From Ilumatobacter coccineus (GTDB lineage: Bacteria > Actinomycetota > Acidimicrobiia > Acidimicrobiales > Ilumatobacteraceae), in assembly GCA_002748455.1 (NCBI GenBank), contig PDSL01000040.1:1-45433 (forward strand): a stretch of DNA of 45,433 bases, given 5' to 3'. The position numbers and the translations under genes are program-made. Under the pieces are notes generated by a model that searched no databases, was not told the origin of the DNA, and was given only the letters and a program-made list of their open reading frames with translations. Positions 33,974 through 42,244 of this stretch are shown piece by piece; the stretch's first letter is position 1; each line of letters begins with the position of its first letter.

Positions 33974-35358
33974 CCATCACGCTCAGCGCTGATCGCCGGC
34001 CGGGGATCACTCCACTGGTCGCGTCGCAGAGCCCGCCTGAATCTCCACACCTCGAACGCGGTCGATATCACACCGCCCAGGCCAACTGCTACCACCGGCT
34101 GCTCAAACACCACCACCCCAACAGCGGTGATCGGCACAACGATCGCCCAGGTGCTGATCGCCGACACAGCAGACAGCACCCCGCCACGCTGGTGGATGGT
34201 CAGCAGCTCCCCATAGGACGCCGCAACGATATAGAGCGGGACCAGGATCATGAAGGCGGCAACAAACCAGATCGCCAGACTCCGGTCGATCTCATCACTA
34301 CCAAACCAAATGACCAGCCACGGCGACAAGCCAACAACGATCACCCCGGCGATCACGGTTGGAACCGTGGTGTAGCGCACCATCTGGGTAGCCCGTGAGG
34401 CGAGTTGTCGTGGCGGAGTCTGCCGGCCGACCTCATAGCCGTAGTAGACGAAGGTTGCGCTCACGCAGGCCTGGGGCACCCGGGCAAAGATGGTGTAGAT
34501 CTTGGCGGCCACAGCAAACGATGCGAGCGCCTGCACCCCCAAGGTGCCGACGACGAACAAGGACACGATGGCACCGGCATAGTCGTTGAGATGGCGAACA
34601 CCGATGCCCGGCGCCACACGGATCGCCTGCGAAAGGGTGCGGGAGAACGCCAAACGAGAAAAGGGGCCAAGCCGACCGTCTCGGTGGTAGATCTGACGAA
34701 CGAAGACCGCAACGCTGGCCACCGCCATCATGAGTTGCACACCGATGGTGACCCAGGCGATCGCCTGAGTCGGCGAAGCAAACCAGCCCTGGAAGGGGCC
34801 ATAGAGCACCAACCAGTCGAGACCCACGTTGGCCCCAACGCCGCCGATCAAGATGATCAGCGCGACCTGCTTGAGACCACAGGTTTTGAGGGCCTCGTTG
34901 GCTGCCACATAGGCGATATAGAGCCCGACACCGTAGAGGCGCACCGACACATAGTCGCCGATGAGAGGAATGAGATTGGTGTCTTGTCCACCCAGTTCGA
35001 GCAGACGATCAAGAGGGATGCTCAACACGACAGCGATGATCTGGCTGACCACGATGAGGACTGCCAGAACCGCCACCAACACCCGAAGATGGCGAGAGGT
35101 CTGGTGCTGGCCTTCAACCATGGCCAGCCGACCAGCGAAGAAGTCAGTGATGCCGAAGAGGAAGGCGAAGAGTCCGACCACGATGAGGTCGCCAGCTGCC
35201 ACCGCAGCGCTCTGCTCAAGCCCTTTTGGGGCCACCATGATCAGATCGGATGCACCAAAAGCGACACTGGCCAAGCCGATAAAGAAGGCCGTGGTGGCAT
35301 AGCTGGCATAGTTGCGAACGCTCAGCTCGGTGTGGGCAGTGCTGATGGATCGGGTCAC
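33970..35358 (-). CDS. MATE-family efflux transporter
   Basis: A 462-residue integral membrane protein with 12 predicted hydrophobic helices arranged as two related halves, as in MATE/MOP flippase-superfamily exporters driven by Na+ or H+. SYATTAFFIGLASVAFGASD opens helix 1 and ALKTCGLKQVALIILIGGVG lies near helix 5. Helix 7 begins at APGIGVRHLNDYAGAIVSL. The usual substrates of MATE proteins are cationic drugs or small metabolites, but flippase activity for lipid-linked molecules cannot be excluded. The GTG start lies 13 nt after the stop of an uncharacterised gene on the same strand, so the two form an operon. Confidence 0.85.
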   Translation of the reverse strand: MTRSISTAHTELSVRNYASYATTAFFIGLASVAFGASDLIMVAPKGLEQSAAVAAGDLIVVGLFAFLFGITDFFAGRLAMVEGQHQTSRHLRVLVAVLAVLIVVSQIIAVVLSIPLDRLLELGGQDTNLIPLIGDYVSVRLYGVGLYIAYVAANEALKTCGLKQVALIILIGGVGANVGLDWLVLYGPFQGWFASPTQAIAWVTIGVQLMMAVASVAVFVRQIYHRDGRLGPFSRLAFSRTLSQAIRVAPGIGVRHLNDYAGAIVSLFVVGTLGVQALASFAVAAKIYTIFARVPQACVSATFVYYGYEVGRQTPPRQLASRATQMVRYTTVPTVIAGVIVVGLSPWLVIWFGSDEIDRSLAIWFVAAFMILVPLYIVAASYGELLTIHQRGGVLSAVSAISTWAIVVPITAVGVVVFEQPVVAVGLGGVISTAFEVWRFRRALRRDQWSDPRPAISAERDG

Positions 35359-35371
35359 AGGTCGAGCAGAT

Positions 35372-36520
35372 CTACTGGGCTGGTGGGGGCGGCCACAGGG
35401 CCTCCCCCTCGCTCTCGGTGGTAGTCCACTCTGGGGCCATCACCGGCGACGACAAGGTGATCGGTGCGCCAGATTGTTCCCACAAGATCGCTGGACGGGC
35501 TCCGTGCCAGCGCAGGGCATACGACACCGCCGAGCCGTTCCGGGTTGGCAAGCCATAGACCTCAACGGGTTTGCCATACCACGACCGGGGTATCCCCATT
35601 GGGGCCAAGGCACCCTCGGTGGCCAGATAGCGCTCCACCCAGGGGATCAGGGCCACACCATCGGGCTCAACATCGGGACGAGTACTCGACTGTCGTCCAG
35701 CGATGATCCGGTCAAGATCACCGAGGGCGCGGGTTTCGTCAGCCACCAGGAGAATCCGTCGAGCAGCATCGAGAGCCCGATCCTCACGCCATCCGGCCTG
35801 GGGACCGATCTGGGCGATGGCGGCCACCATCTCGTCAAGCCAGGGATCGATCGGCTCCCCCAACCGCACCAGTTCACCCAACCCGATCACCCATCCCGCC
35901 GGATCGTCGCCAACCGGAGGCAAGCCGACTAACAAGAGCTCACTGCGCAGCAACGAGATCGCATCAGTCCACGCTGGATTGGGCAGACGAAGACGGCTGG
36001 CTCGACCCAGGGTGGCTGACCAGCCCTTGACCACCTCAGCTGATGACGCGATCTCTGCCGGAATCCGTCCTCGACGCTTCCCTTGATGGACGAGCGCCAC
36101 TCGCACCGCGGCACCATGGCTGACCGGCATCGAGAACGCCCCTTCGGGCAGGTCGAGGCCTTCCACCCGACGATCCTCGATCGGGCGATCGGTGAGGACA
36201 TCGCGATGGTTGAGCGCGATCACCACCGGCACCGGTGACCGGTTGGCGAACTCGACCACCGTCATCCCACCGGCATCGGCGGTTGAGTAGATCGTCTGGA
36301 CAATGTCGCCACCGGGAACCCTCAGTCGGGTGTCCACCACTGGGGTGTGATCTCGACGATGCTGCCGAATGGTCGTATCGGTGCCAGGAATATGCCAGCG
36401 GTCTTCAGCAGCCACATACCACTCAAGTTGCTGATCCGATCCCCACGGTTCGATCGCTCCCCATGGGGTAATCGATGCCCGCCACGGTCGGCCGACCACG
36501 CCGGTGGTGATCGTGTCCAT
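35372..36520 (-). CDS. Conserved-looking protein of unknown function
   Basis: The 382 residues are not recognised with confidence. The N-terminal half looks like a beta-rich domain (PWRASITPWGAIEPWG, TVVEFANRSPVPVVIALNHRD), like the N-terminal sandwich of some glycogen-debranching-like proteins. The second half is helical (TDAISLLRSELLLVGLP, WLDEMVAAIAQIGPQAGW, ALDAARRILLVADETRALGDLD), compatible with an (alpha/alpha) barrel. GIPRSWYGKPVEVYGLPT and VSYALRWHGARPAILWEQSG close it. It has no signal peptide, and a GGAGAGGTGGGG stretch serves as a Shine-Dalgarno 6-14 nt before the ATG. It is transcribed with the MATE exporter gene. A sugar-related role is only a guess. Confidence 0.7.
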   Translation of the reverse strand: MDTITTGVVGRPWRASITPWGAIEPWGSDQQLEWYVAAEDRWHIPGTDTTIRQHRRDHTPVVDTRLRVPGGDIVQTIYSTADAGGMTVVEFANRSPVPVVIALNHRDVLTDRPIEDRRVEGLDLPEGAFSMPVSHGAAVRVALVHQGKRRGRIPAEIASSAEVVKGWSATLGRASRLRLPNPAWTDAISLLRSELLLVGLPPVGDDPAGWVIGLGELVRLGEPIDPWLDEMVAAIAQIGPQAGWREDRALDAARRILLVADETRALGDLDRIIAGRQSSTRPDVEPDGVALIPWVERYLATEGALAPMGIPRSWYGKPVEVYGLPTRNGSAVSYALRWHGARPAILWEQSGAPITLSSPVMAPEWTTTESEGEALWPPPPAQ

Positions 36521-36675
36521 CAGTTCCCCACCTCTCCATCAACCGATGGTGTGACCACATGAGCACCGCTACAGCAGCACACGATGAGAGCCAGGTTGGG
36601 CGAAACCATGCCGCCACCGTAGCGAGCGCCACTCATGCCTGGCGAACCTCTCCCGCGGCCACGCTCCGCTCTGTC

Positions 36676-36681
36676 TAACCT
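36676..36681 (+). promoter_or_regulatory. Leaderless -10 of the PIG-L deacetylase gene
   Basis: TAACCT, 6 nt before ATG 36688. It prefers this ATG to the GTG at 36685. Confidence 0.5.
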
Positions 36682-36687
36682 GGTGTG

Positions 36688-37458
36688 ATGGATGCCAACG
36701 ATCCTGGCCAGCCGCTCACCCCGGCATCGGGAGACATCTCGATCAATCTGGCTGTTCCCGCCTCGGCGTTGGCGATTGGCGCCCATCCCGATGATGTTGA
36801 GTTTGGATGTGGCGCCACCCTGGCCAAGTGGGCTGCTGAAGGCTGTGTCATCCACCATCTGGTGTGCACCGATGGCTCCAAGGGCACCTGGGACCCCACC
36901 GCTGATCTCAACGCTCTGGTGGCTCAACGCCAGCACGAACAGCGTGAAGCTGCCCAGCGAGTGGCGGGAGATCATGCCGGCGAGGTGATTTTCCTCAACC
37001 GCGTCGATGGTGAGCTGTCAGCCGACCGGGAGACCATCAGGGATGTTGTGGCCCAGATTCGTCGTCTTCGTCCCCAGGTCGTCTTGGGCCACGATCCGTG
37101 GAAGCGCTATCGCCTTCATCCCGACCATCGTCACGCTGGCGAGATCGTCGTCGAGGCCATCGTCGCTGCCCGTGATCCCCATTTCTTTACCGATCTCAAC
37201 CTGGCGCCTCACCGGCCCGAGACGCTCTTGTTGTGGGAGGCTGACACCGTTCACCATCTCGAAGACGTGACCGCATGGGTTGAGACCAAGATCGATGCCC
37301 TGGCTGCCCACGTGAGCCAGCATGAATCGACGATGGGAGCGGCGAACAATGCCCAGTTCGCCACGTTTGCCAAGACCATTCGTGATCGATTGGCCGCCAT
37401 CGGCTTACCCCACGGGTGCGGTGCCGCTGAAGCCTTTGCTCGCATCGACTCGATCTGA
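36688..37458 (+). CDS. PIG-L/LmbE-family N-acetylglucosamine-type deacetylase
   Basis: A zinc-dependent deacetylase of the fold used by MshB and Mca of mycothiol metabolism and BshB of bacillithiol metabolism. The 256 residues contain AIGAHPDDVEFGCGATLAKW (H33, D35, D36, about 30-48), VCTDGSKGTWDP, the second metal-binding region HPDHRHAGEIVVEAI (His-Asp-His cluster) and PETLLLWEADTVHHLEDV. Zinc ligands are complete. The substrate is unknown: no mshA, mshC or mshD is close by, so I do not assign mycothiol synthesis. Its end faces the HU gene across a bidirectional terminator. Confidence 0.88.
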   Translation: MDANDPGQPLTPASGDISINLAVPASALAIGAHPDDVEFGCGATLAKWAAEGCVIHHLVCTDGSKGTWDPTADLNALVAQRQHEQREAAQRVAGDHAGEVIFLNRVDGELSADRETIRDVVAQIRRLRPQVVLGHDPWKRYRLHPDHRHAGEIVVEAIVAARDPHFFTDLNLAPHRPETLLLWEADTVHHLEDVTAWVETKIDALAAHVSQHESTMGAANNAQFATFAKTIRDRLAAIGLPHGCGAAEAFARIDSI

Positions 37459-37494
37459 GTGAACCGGTCCTGATGAGCTGAGCCTGAAAACACC

Positions 37495-37523
37495 GATGGC
37501 GGTGGCCAGTAGCCACCGCCATC
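37495..37523. terminator. Strong bidirectional terminator between PIG-L and HU genes
   Basis: GATGGCGGTGGC (37495-37506) and GCCACCGCCATC (37512-37523) pair perfectly over 12 bp with a CAGTA loop. On the minus strand GGTGTTTTC follows, a short U-run, so it best serves HU. A smaller stem, ACGCC-GTTGT-GGCGT (37537-37551), sits just before the HU stop. Confidence 0.8.
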
Positions 37524-37557
37524 TCAAATGTGTGTAACGCCGTTGTGGCGTGTGTGA

Positions 37558-37839
37558 TCAGCGATTGGGGTTGAGCGCAGCCTTCAGGGTCGAGCTGGCC
37601 GAGAACTTCATCGCGGTCGAGGCCTTGATCTGAACGGTCTCGCCGGTCTGGGGGTTGCGGCCGGTACGGGCAGCGCGCTTGGTGGTGCTAAACGAGCCAA
37701 ATCCCGGCCACGACACCTTCTCGCCAGCCTTGGCCTTGTCGACGACGACGTCGAAGAATGCGCCAACGGTCCGCTCGGCATCAGCCTTGGTCACGCCAGC
37801 AGCCTGGGCAATCGCATCGATAAGTTCTGACTTGGTCAT
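37558..37839 (-). CDS. hup: HU-family nucleoid DNA-binding protein
   Basis: A small histone-like protein that bends DNA as a dimer. The 93 residues fit the basic HU length and lack the long Lys/Ala-rich C-terminal tail of mycobacterial HupB. MTKSELIDAIAQAAGVTKADAE, FFDVVVDKAKAGEKVSWPGFGSF-type core residues and the DNA-binding beta-arm signature GRNPQTGETVQIKA are all present. The start ATG 37839 has AAAGGA about 8 nt upstream, so this highly expressed gene has a leader. About 90 bp upstream lie three TGCAACTA half-sites. Confidence 0.96.
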   Translation of the reverse strand: MTKSELIDAIAQAAGVTKADAERTVGAFFDVVVDKAKAGEKVSWPGFGSFSTTKRAARTGRNPQTGETVQIKASTAMKFSASSTLKAALNPNR

Positions 37840-37928
37840 GAATAGTCCTTTGTAGTCGTGGATCCGCCCGCCGACTGCGAACAGAACCTTGGTGTATGAG
37901 GGCTATCAAATGGGGCAAATGACACCGA

Positions 37929-37960
37929 TGCAACTAACTTTTTAGTTGCATATGCAACTA
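37929..37960. promoter_or_regulatory. Triple TGCAACTA operator upstream of HU
   Basis: TGCAACTAA (37929-37937), CTTT loop, TTAGTTGCA (37942-37950) forms one perfect 9-bp dyad. TAGTTGCATATGCAACTA (37943-37960) is an 18-bp perfect palindrome that shares the middle half-site. It lies 90-121 bp upstream of the HU start and 112 bp before the separate exonuclease promoter. The bound factor is unknown. Confidence 0.6.
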
Positions 37961-38071
37961 TGTGGTTTGGAGATCCTTAGAATCCAACGAGAACCGACGA
38001 TCATTCGACCCGCATCGGTCGGCGGACCACCCCAAACACACCCCACCCTCACGCGCGTCACACCCCCGGTC

Positions 38072-38077
38072 TAGGTT
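38072..38077 (+). promoter_or_regulatory. Leaderless -10 of the exonuclease gene
   Basis: TAGGTT, 6 nt before GTG 38084. Confidence 0.5.
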
Positions 38078-38083
38078 GGTGAT

Positions 38084-38641
38084 GTGGATCTCCCCCGCTT
38101 CGCCGTCATCGATGTCGAAACCTCTGGCCTCGACCACACCACCGACCGAGTGCTCCAAGTAGCGATCGCCACGGTCGACCAGGGTGTCATCATCGACGAA
38201 TGGTCATCGCTCATCCAGGTGCGGTGGCCATGGACCAAGATCGGCCCGAGCGATATCCACGGGCTGAGCTGGTGGCAACTTCGCAACGCTCCCCCAGCAG
38301 CCACAGTGGCTGCTGAGCTGGCCCAACGCCTCGACGGAACGGTGGTCACCGCCCACAACATCGGTTTCGACTGGCCCTTTATCGTCGAGCTGGCCAACAC
38401 CCACCAGGTGGTCTTGCCTGAGGTGCCCCGCCTCTGCACCCTCAAGCTGTCTCGCCGCCTCGACCCCGACCGCCAGCTCTCTCACCGCCTGGTCGATGTG
38501 TGCGATCGCTACGGCATCACGATCGAACGAGCCCACGATGCCCGCTACGATGCCCGAGCCACCGCCCAGATCCTTCCCCTCCTGCTCAGCGATCACGGGA
38601 TCACCACCAGATCCCAACTGGCCCAGCGCTACGAGCGATAA
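38084..38641 (+). CDS. DEDDh 3'-5' exonuclease (DnaQ-like)
   Basis: A 185-residue exonuclease of the RNase T/DnaQ fold. VIDVETSGLD supplies D10 and E12 (Exo I), VTAHNIGFDWPF supplies the Exo II Asp, and HDARYDARATAQIL supplies the Exo III His and Asp, so all four carboxylates and the general-base His are present. The length is typical of stand-alone proofreading or oligo-trimming exonucleases. No polymerase gene adjoins. It starts at a GTG confirmed by the leaderless hexamer. Its stop overlaps the convergent pafC end by 13 bp. The precise substrate (proofreading, repair or RNA trimming) cannot be told. Confidence 0.88.
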   Translation: MDLPRFAVIDVETSGLDHTTDRVLQVAIATVDQGVIIDEWSSLIQVRWPWTKIGPSDIHGLSWWQLRNAPPAATVAAELAQRLDGTVVTAHNIGFDWPFIVELANTHQVVLPEVPRLCTLKLSRRLDPDRQLSHRLVDVCDRYGITIERAHDARYDARATAQILPLLLSDHGITTRSQLAQRYER

Positions 38642-39573
38642 CGCTCCAAGATGGCGGCAGCGGCATCGCGCCCCACGCCGATCAGGTCATCGGGTTCGAT
38701 GACCTTCACCGATGGTCCAAGGCGAACCACCAATCGGGCCAGCCAGGCATCGGTGAAGACCGGCAAGACCACTTCAACCCACCCATCAGCATCGGGTTCA
38801 CCGACGCTGTCGGTTGGATAGCGCTCGATCACCCAGCGAGCATCGGACGCCAACACGAGGGTGGCTCGACGCACCGAGGAGTCATCAAACCAGGTCTCGA
38901 GGGCGGGAAGCTCATCGGAGGGCTCGACGGATCGACCGGTCGGCTCGATCGAACGAATGCGATCGATACGGAAGGTTCGTTGCTCTCCGGAACGATCATC
39001 GTCAGCGATCACATACCAGCGCCCTCGATCGGCAAACACCAGGCGGGCCACGATGGCCCGGATGGTCACCTCATCGCGTGATGGTGACCAATACTCGATC
39101 TTGAGCTCATCACCCTTGGCGATGGTGGCAGCGATCTCATCGACCAGATCGGAGCGCCCAAAGTCGATCGCGACCTCGCCGGCATCATCATCGCCGACGA
39201 CCGCTTCCAACTTGGCCAATCCCCGACCGAGCGGACCGGTGGGATCCGCCCCCGGCAGCGCCATCGCCGCCCGACCGGCCGACAGCAACGACCAGGCTTC
39301 GGTGGCTGTCAAACGCAGGGGTTTGGTAAACAGCCGAGGGATGCCGACATAGATCATGCCCTCATCGACAAAGACATCGATCATCTCGTCAACGAAGGGC
39401 GGCAGACCACACATCGCCACCAGTTCGAGTTCGCTCACCAGCTGATCATCGGTCAGATCAAAGCGGGCCGCGGCCTCCGACACCGGCACCTGGCCTCGTT
39501 CCATCAGCCAGGGCAAGATCACCAAGAGCCGCCGCAACCGATCTTCAGCATTGCGGGGACCGGGCCGAGTCAT
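38629..39573 (-). CDS. pafC: WYL-domain regulator PafC
   Basis: One half of the PafB/PafC heterodimeric activator that switches on the LexA-independent DNA-damage response in mycobacteria. The 314 residues have an N-terminal wHTH with RLRRLLVILPWLMERGQVPV and LVAMCGLPPFVDEMIDVFVD (the PafC-type CGLP segment). The WYL domain is at about 160-230 (ELKIEYWSPSRDEVTIR, then RGRWYVIADD), and a WCX-like C-terminus follows. It overlaps pafB by 4 bp. In mycobacteria tatA and tatC follow; here an exonuclease gene is convergent instead. Confidence 0.88.
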   Translation of the reverse strand: MTRPGPRNAEDRLRRLLVILPWLMERGQVPVSEAAARFDLTDDQLVSELELVAMCGLPPFVDEMIDVFVDEGMIYVGIPRLFTKPLRLTATEAWSLLSAGRAAMALPGADPTGPLGRGLAKLEAVVGDDDAGEVAIDFGRSDLVDEIAATIAKGDELKIEYWSPSRDEVTIRAIVARLVFADRGRWYVIADDDRSGEQRTFRIDRIRSIEPTGRSVEPSDELPALETWFDDSSVRRATLVLASDARWVIERYPTDSVGEPDADGWVEVVLPVFTDAWLARLVVRLGPSVKVIEPDDLIGVGRDAAAAILERYRS

Positions 39574-40505
39574 GATGCCACCGCCTCAAGCCAGGCGATC
39601 ATCTCATCTCGCACCGCCGGCGGGCTGAGCACTTCGGCCTGATCGACATAGCCCAACACCCACGAGCGAAACGCCGGCCGGTTGGCACACACCACCTCGA
39701 CCACCACCGAGCCATCATCGCGCTTCTCGATCACCCGGTCATCGCCAACCTCAGCAACCACCAACGGGGCCCGAGAAGCCGACACCCACACCTGGGCGAC
39801 CTCGCTGGGATCGCTCACCCCGATCAGCTTGGGATCCGACGGCAGAGCTTGACGCAGATCAAACCCATCTGGGCGAGGCTCAGCCGGACCGTCGAGCACG
39901 GCAACTTCCCCCTCGATGCGGTCAACCCGATAGGTGCGCGGCGCCTGACGGGTGCGATCAAAACCGGCCAGATACCAGAATCCATCGGTGAGCAAGAGCC
40001 CCCACGGATCAACGATTCGTTCAACCGACCGATAGTCAAACGCCACCGGACGATGGCCGACGATCGCCTCTCGCAAGGTTGGCAAGGCATCAACATCAGG
40101 GACCGTGGCGGCAATCGCTGCTCGGACACCACCAGCTTCGCCACCGAGCTTCCACAGCGCGTCTTGACCGATCGGTGATCCCGGCCGGGTGGCGGCCAGG
40201 GCGACCTGAAGCGCTCTCATCTCGTCAACCTCAAGCCCGATATCGCCCATTTCATAGGTTGATCGATCGATCCAATACCGGGTTTGGCCGGCGTGCTCAT
40301 CTCCCGACACGATCTCTTGGCTGATCGGCACCCCGATCGAACGAAGGGTGGCCTTGTCCCGCTCAAAGGTGGCCCGGCGAGCGTTTGGTTTGGTGGGATA
40401 CTGGCCATCGAGCTGGTCGGCGATCTGGACCAAACTCAGCGGTTGACGGGTTTCGAGCAGGAGCGCCAAAAGGTTGGTCAGGCGCTCAATCCGATCGGTC
40501 ACCAC
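39570..40505 (-). CDS. pafB: WYL-domain regulator PafB
   Basis: Partner of PafC in the DNA-damage response. The 311 residues begin with an HTH (RIERLTNLLALLLETRQPLSL) and the PafB-type YPTKPNARRATFERDKATLRSIGVPI. The WYL domain is at about 155-215 (HRPVAFDYRSVERIVDPWG, GFWYLAGFD), and the C-terminal WCX-like domain ends NRPAFRSWVLGYVDQAEVL. A GTG start begins 6 nt after the hydroxyacyl-CoA dehydrogenase stop, so the three minus-strand genes form an operon. Single-stranded DNA is thought to bind the WYL domain of such proteins; that is family knowledge and not visible here. Confidence 0.88.
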   Translation of the reverse strand: MVTDRIERLTNLLALLLETRQPLSLVQIADQLDGQYPTKPNARRATFERDKATLRSIGVPISQEIVSGDEHAGQTRYWIDRSTYEMGDIGLEVDEMRALQVALAATRPGSPIGQDALWKLGGEAGGVRAAIAATVPDVDALPTLREAIVGHRPVAFDYRSVERIVDPWGLLLTDGFWYLAGFDRTRQAPRTYRVDRIEGEVAVLDGPAEPRPDGFDLRQALPSDPKLIGVSDPSEVAQVWVSASRAPLVVAEVGDDRVIEKRDDGSVVVEVVCANRPAFRSWVLGYVDQAEVLSPPAVRDEMIAWLEAVAS

Positions 40506-40511
40506 ACTCCC

Positions 40512-41384
40512 CTAACGGCGGTAGTCGAAGAAGCCGCGTCCAGCCTTGCGGCCCAGCAGACCAGCATCGACCATCCGCGACAAGAGCGGCGGCGGGGCAT
40601 ACAGGGGCTCCTTGAACTCTTCATAGAGACTGTCAGCGATCGCCAGGGTGGTGTCGAGCCCGATCAGGTCGGTCAGATGGAGCGGCCCCATCGGGTGGGC
40701 ACACCCTTCGACCATGCCAACATCGATGTCGTCAGCCGACGCGAACCCTGATTCCATCATGCGGATCGCTGACAAGAGATAGGGCACCAGAAGATAATTG
40801 ACGATGAACCCGGCCCGATCCTGGCTGTGAACCACTCGCCGGTCGAGAACATCAGCAGCAAAAGCTTCAGCCCGTTGGGCGGTCTCATCGGAGGTCAAAA
40901 GGCTGGGCACCAGCTCGACCAAGCGAAGGACCGGCACCGGATTGAAGAAGTGGATCCCAACAACCTGACCTGGCCGCTGGGTCGCGGTACCCAGCTTCAT
41001 GATCGGGATCGAGCTGGTATTGCTGGCCAGAATCGCCGACTCGTCAGCCACGTGGGCATCGAGCTGGGTGAAGATCTCGGTCTTCATCGCCTCGTCTTCG
41101 ATCACCGCTTCGACAACAAGTTGACGATCGGCGAAGGCCTCATAGTCGGTGGTGAAGCTCAGATGACCCAGGGCAGCATCGCGCTCGTCTTCGGTGAGCT
41201 TGCCGGCCCGAATACCGCGATCGAGCGATTTCATCAAGCGAGCCCGGCCAGCGTCAACGGCATCGGGATTGACTTCCCGGACCACGACATCGAGCCCCGC
41301 CCGGATGCACACCTCAGCGATCCCCGACCCCATCAGGCCACAGCCGACAACTCCAATGCGTTCGATACGAGAAGGCTCAGTCAT
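40512..41384 (-). CDS. 3-hydroxybutyryl-CoA dehydrogenase
   Basis: NAD(P)-dependent oxidation or reduction of 3-hydroxyacyl-CoA, in beta-oxidation, butanoate or PHB-type metabolism. The 290 residues show IGVVGCGLMGSGIAEVCIRAG (about 10-30), VVEAVIEDEAMKTEIF, ILASNTSSIPI, VGIHFFNPVPVLRLVELV (catalytic His with Asn-Pro), QDRAGFIVNYLLVPYL and the C-terminal GCAHPMGPLHLTDLIGLD. The final GLLGRKAGRGFFDYRR is diagnostic of the single-domain Hbd/FadB2 group. A CAGACT hexamer 7 nt before the ATG is the promoter candidate for the operon that also carries pafB and pafC. Confidence 0.92.
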   Translation of the reverse strand: MTEPSRIERIGVVGCGLMGSGIAEVCIRAGLDVVVREVNPDAVDAGRARLMKSLDRGIRAGKLTEDERDAALGHLSFTTDYEAFADRQLVVEAVIEDEAMKTEIFTQLDAHVADESAILASNTSSIPIMKLGTATQRPGQVVGIHFFNPVPVLRLVELVPSLLTSDETAQRAEAFAADVLDRRVVHSQDRAGFIVNYLLVPYLLSAIRMMESGFASADDIDVGMVEGCAHPMGPLHLTDLIGLDTTLAIADSLYEEFKEPLYAPPPLLSRMVDAGLLGRKAGRGFFDYRR

Positions 41385-41459
41385 AGGTGTGAGTCTGCCT
41401 CACGATTCGGGTCTCGACACGATCGTGGCCGGGTTGATCTGCCCGCGGCCAGACACACC

Positions 41460-42194
41460 CTAAACCAGGGTGGAACAAATCGAGTCGCCATCGGCTCGAC
41501 TCGAACCAACAGCGACATCAGCACATTCATCGGCGGTCAATCCGCTGAGCATGCCCCGTACCAATCCCCGATCGACGGCGCACAATACCGGGTGCTCGGC
41601 CGCCAGGTCGCCAAAGGGACAGTTTTGGTTGATGATGTGGAAGCGATCGTGCTGGCGGACAGCCCGAGCAGCAAAACCATGAGCGGTGAGGGCATCGACC
41701 ACCGCTTGTACTGCCGAACGGATCGAGCGCACCTCTTGATCGGGACCATCGGTGCTGAGCGCCGCGGCCAGCGATCGCCCATAGTCGACGCCGACCTCTT
41801 CGGCCACCATCTCGGCCTGGTCCGCCGGCATGGCCGACACCATCCGACCAAGCAAGACCAAGGCCAGATCATCGGTGTGAACCGGCACAGCATCTCGTGG
41901 CTCAGCAGCGGGGCGATAGCGCTTGGATGGCCGCCCAACACGACCCTTGAGCCCCTTCTCGACACCGACAGCGAGATAGCCGCCAGCAGCCAGTTTGTCG
42001 AGATGGCGTCGAGCCACATTGGCATGCACCCCAACCTCATCAGCAACTTCGCTGGCGGTCACTCCGCGACCATCTCGGGCCTCAGCATCTCGCGCAAAGA
42101 GATAGATCGAGCGGCGAGTTGGGTCGCCAAACGCGTCGGTGATCGCCGACACGGTGGCCGTAAAACCGGCACTCGACGATCGCTGGCGAGCCAT
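41460..42194 (-). CDS. ArsR-like winged-helix regulator with SufR-type C-terminal cysteines
   Basis: The 244-residue protein has an N-terminal wHTH (about 20-95, with RSIYLFARDAEA, VTASEVADEVGVHANVARRHLDKL and a basic GRVGRPSKRYRPA wing). The C-terminal domain carries C192, C205, C224 and C240, spaced 12, 18 and 15 residues. Its NCPFGDLAAEHPVLCAVDRGLV segment resembles the Fe-S-binding region of SufR and related repressors of suf operons. The spacing of the last two Cys differs from cyanobacterial SufR, so cluster type is uncertain. No suf genes adjoin, unlike the usual sufR-sufBCDS order. The start is confirmed by TAGGGT 6 nt before the ATG. Confidence 0.8.
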   Translation of the reverse strand: MARQRSSSAGFTATVSAITDAFGDPTRRSIYLFARDAEARDGRGVTASEVADEVGVHANVARRHLDKLAAGGYLAVGVEKGLKGRVGRPSKRYRPAAEPRDAVPVHTDDLALVLLGRMVSAMPADQAEMVAEEVGVDYGRSLAAALSTDGPDQEVRSIRSAVQAVVDALTAHGFAARAVRQHDRFHIINQNCPFGDLAAEHPVLCAVDRGLVRGMLSGLTADECADVAVGSSRADGDSICSTLV

Positions 42195-42200
42195 AGAGCC

Positions 42201-42206
42201 ACCCTA
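42201..42206 (-). promoter_or_regulatory. Leaderless -10 of the SufR-like gene
   Basis: TAGGGT on the minus strand, 6 nt before ATG 42194. Confidence 0.5.
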
Positions 42207-42244
42207 CTCTCCAGCCCTGGCCGCCAAAGATTGCCCCTGCAGGC

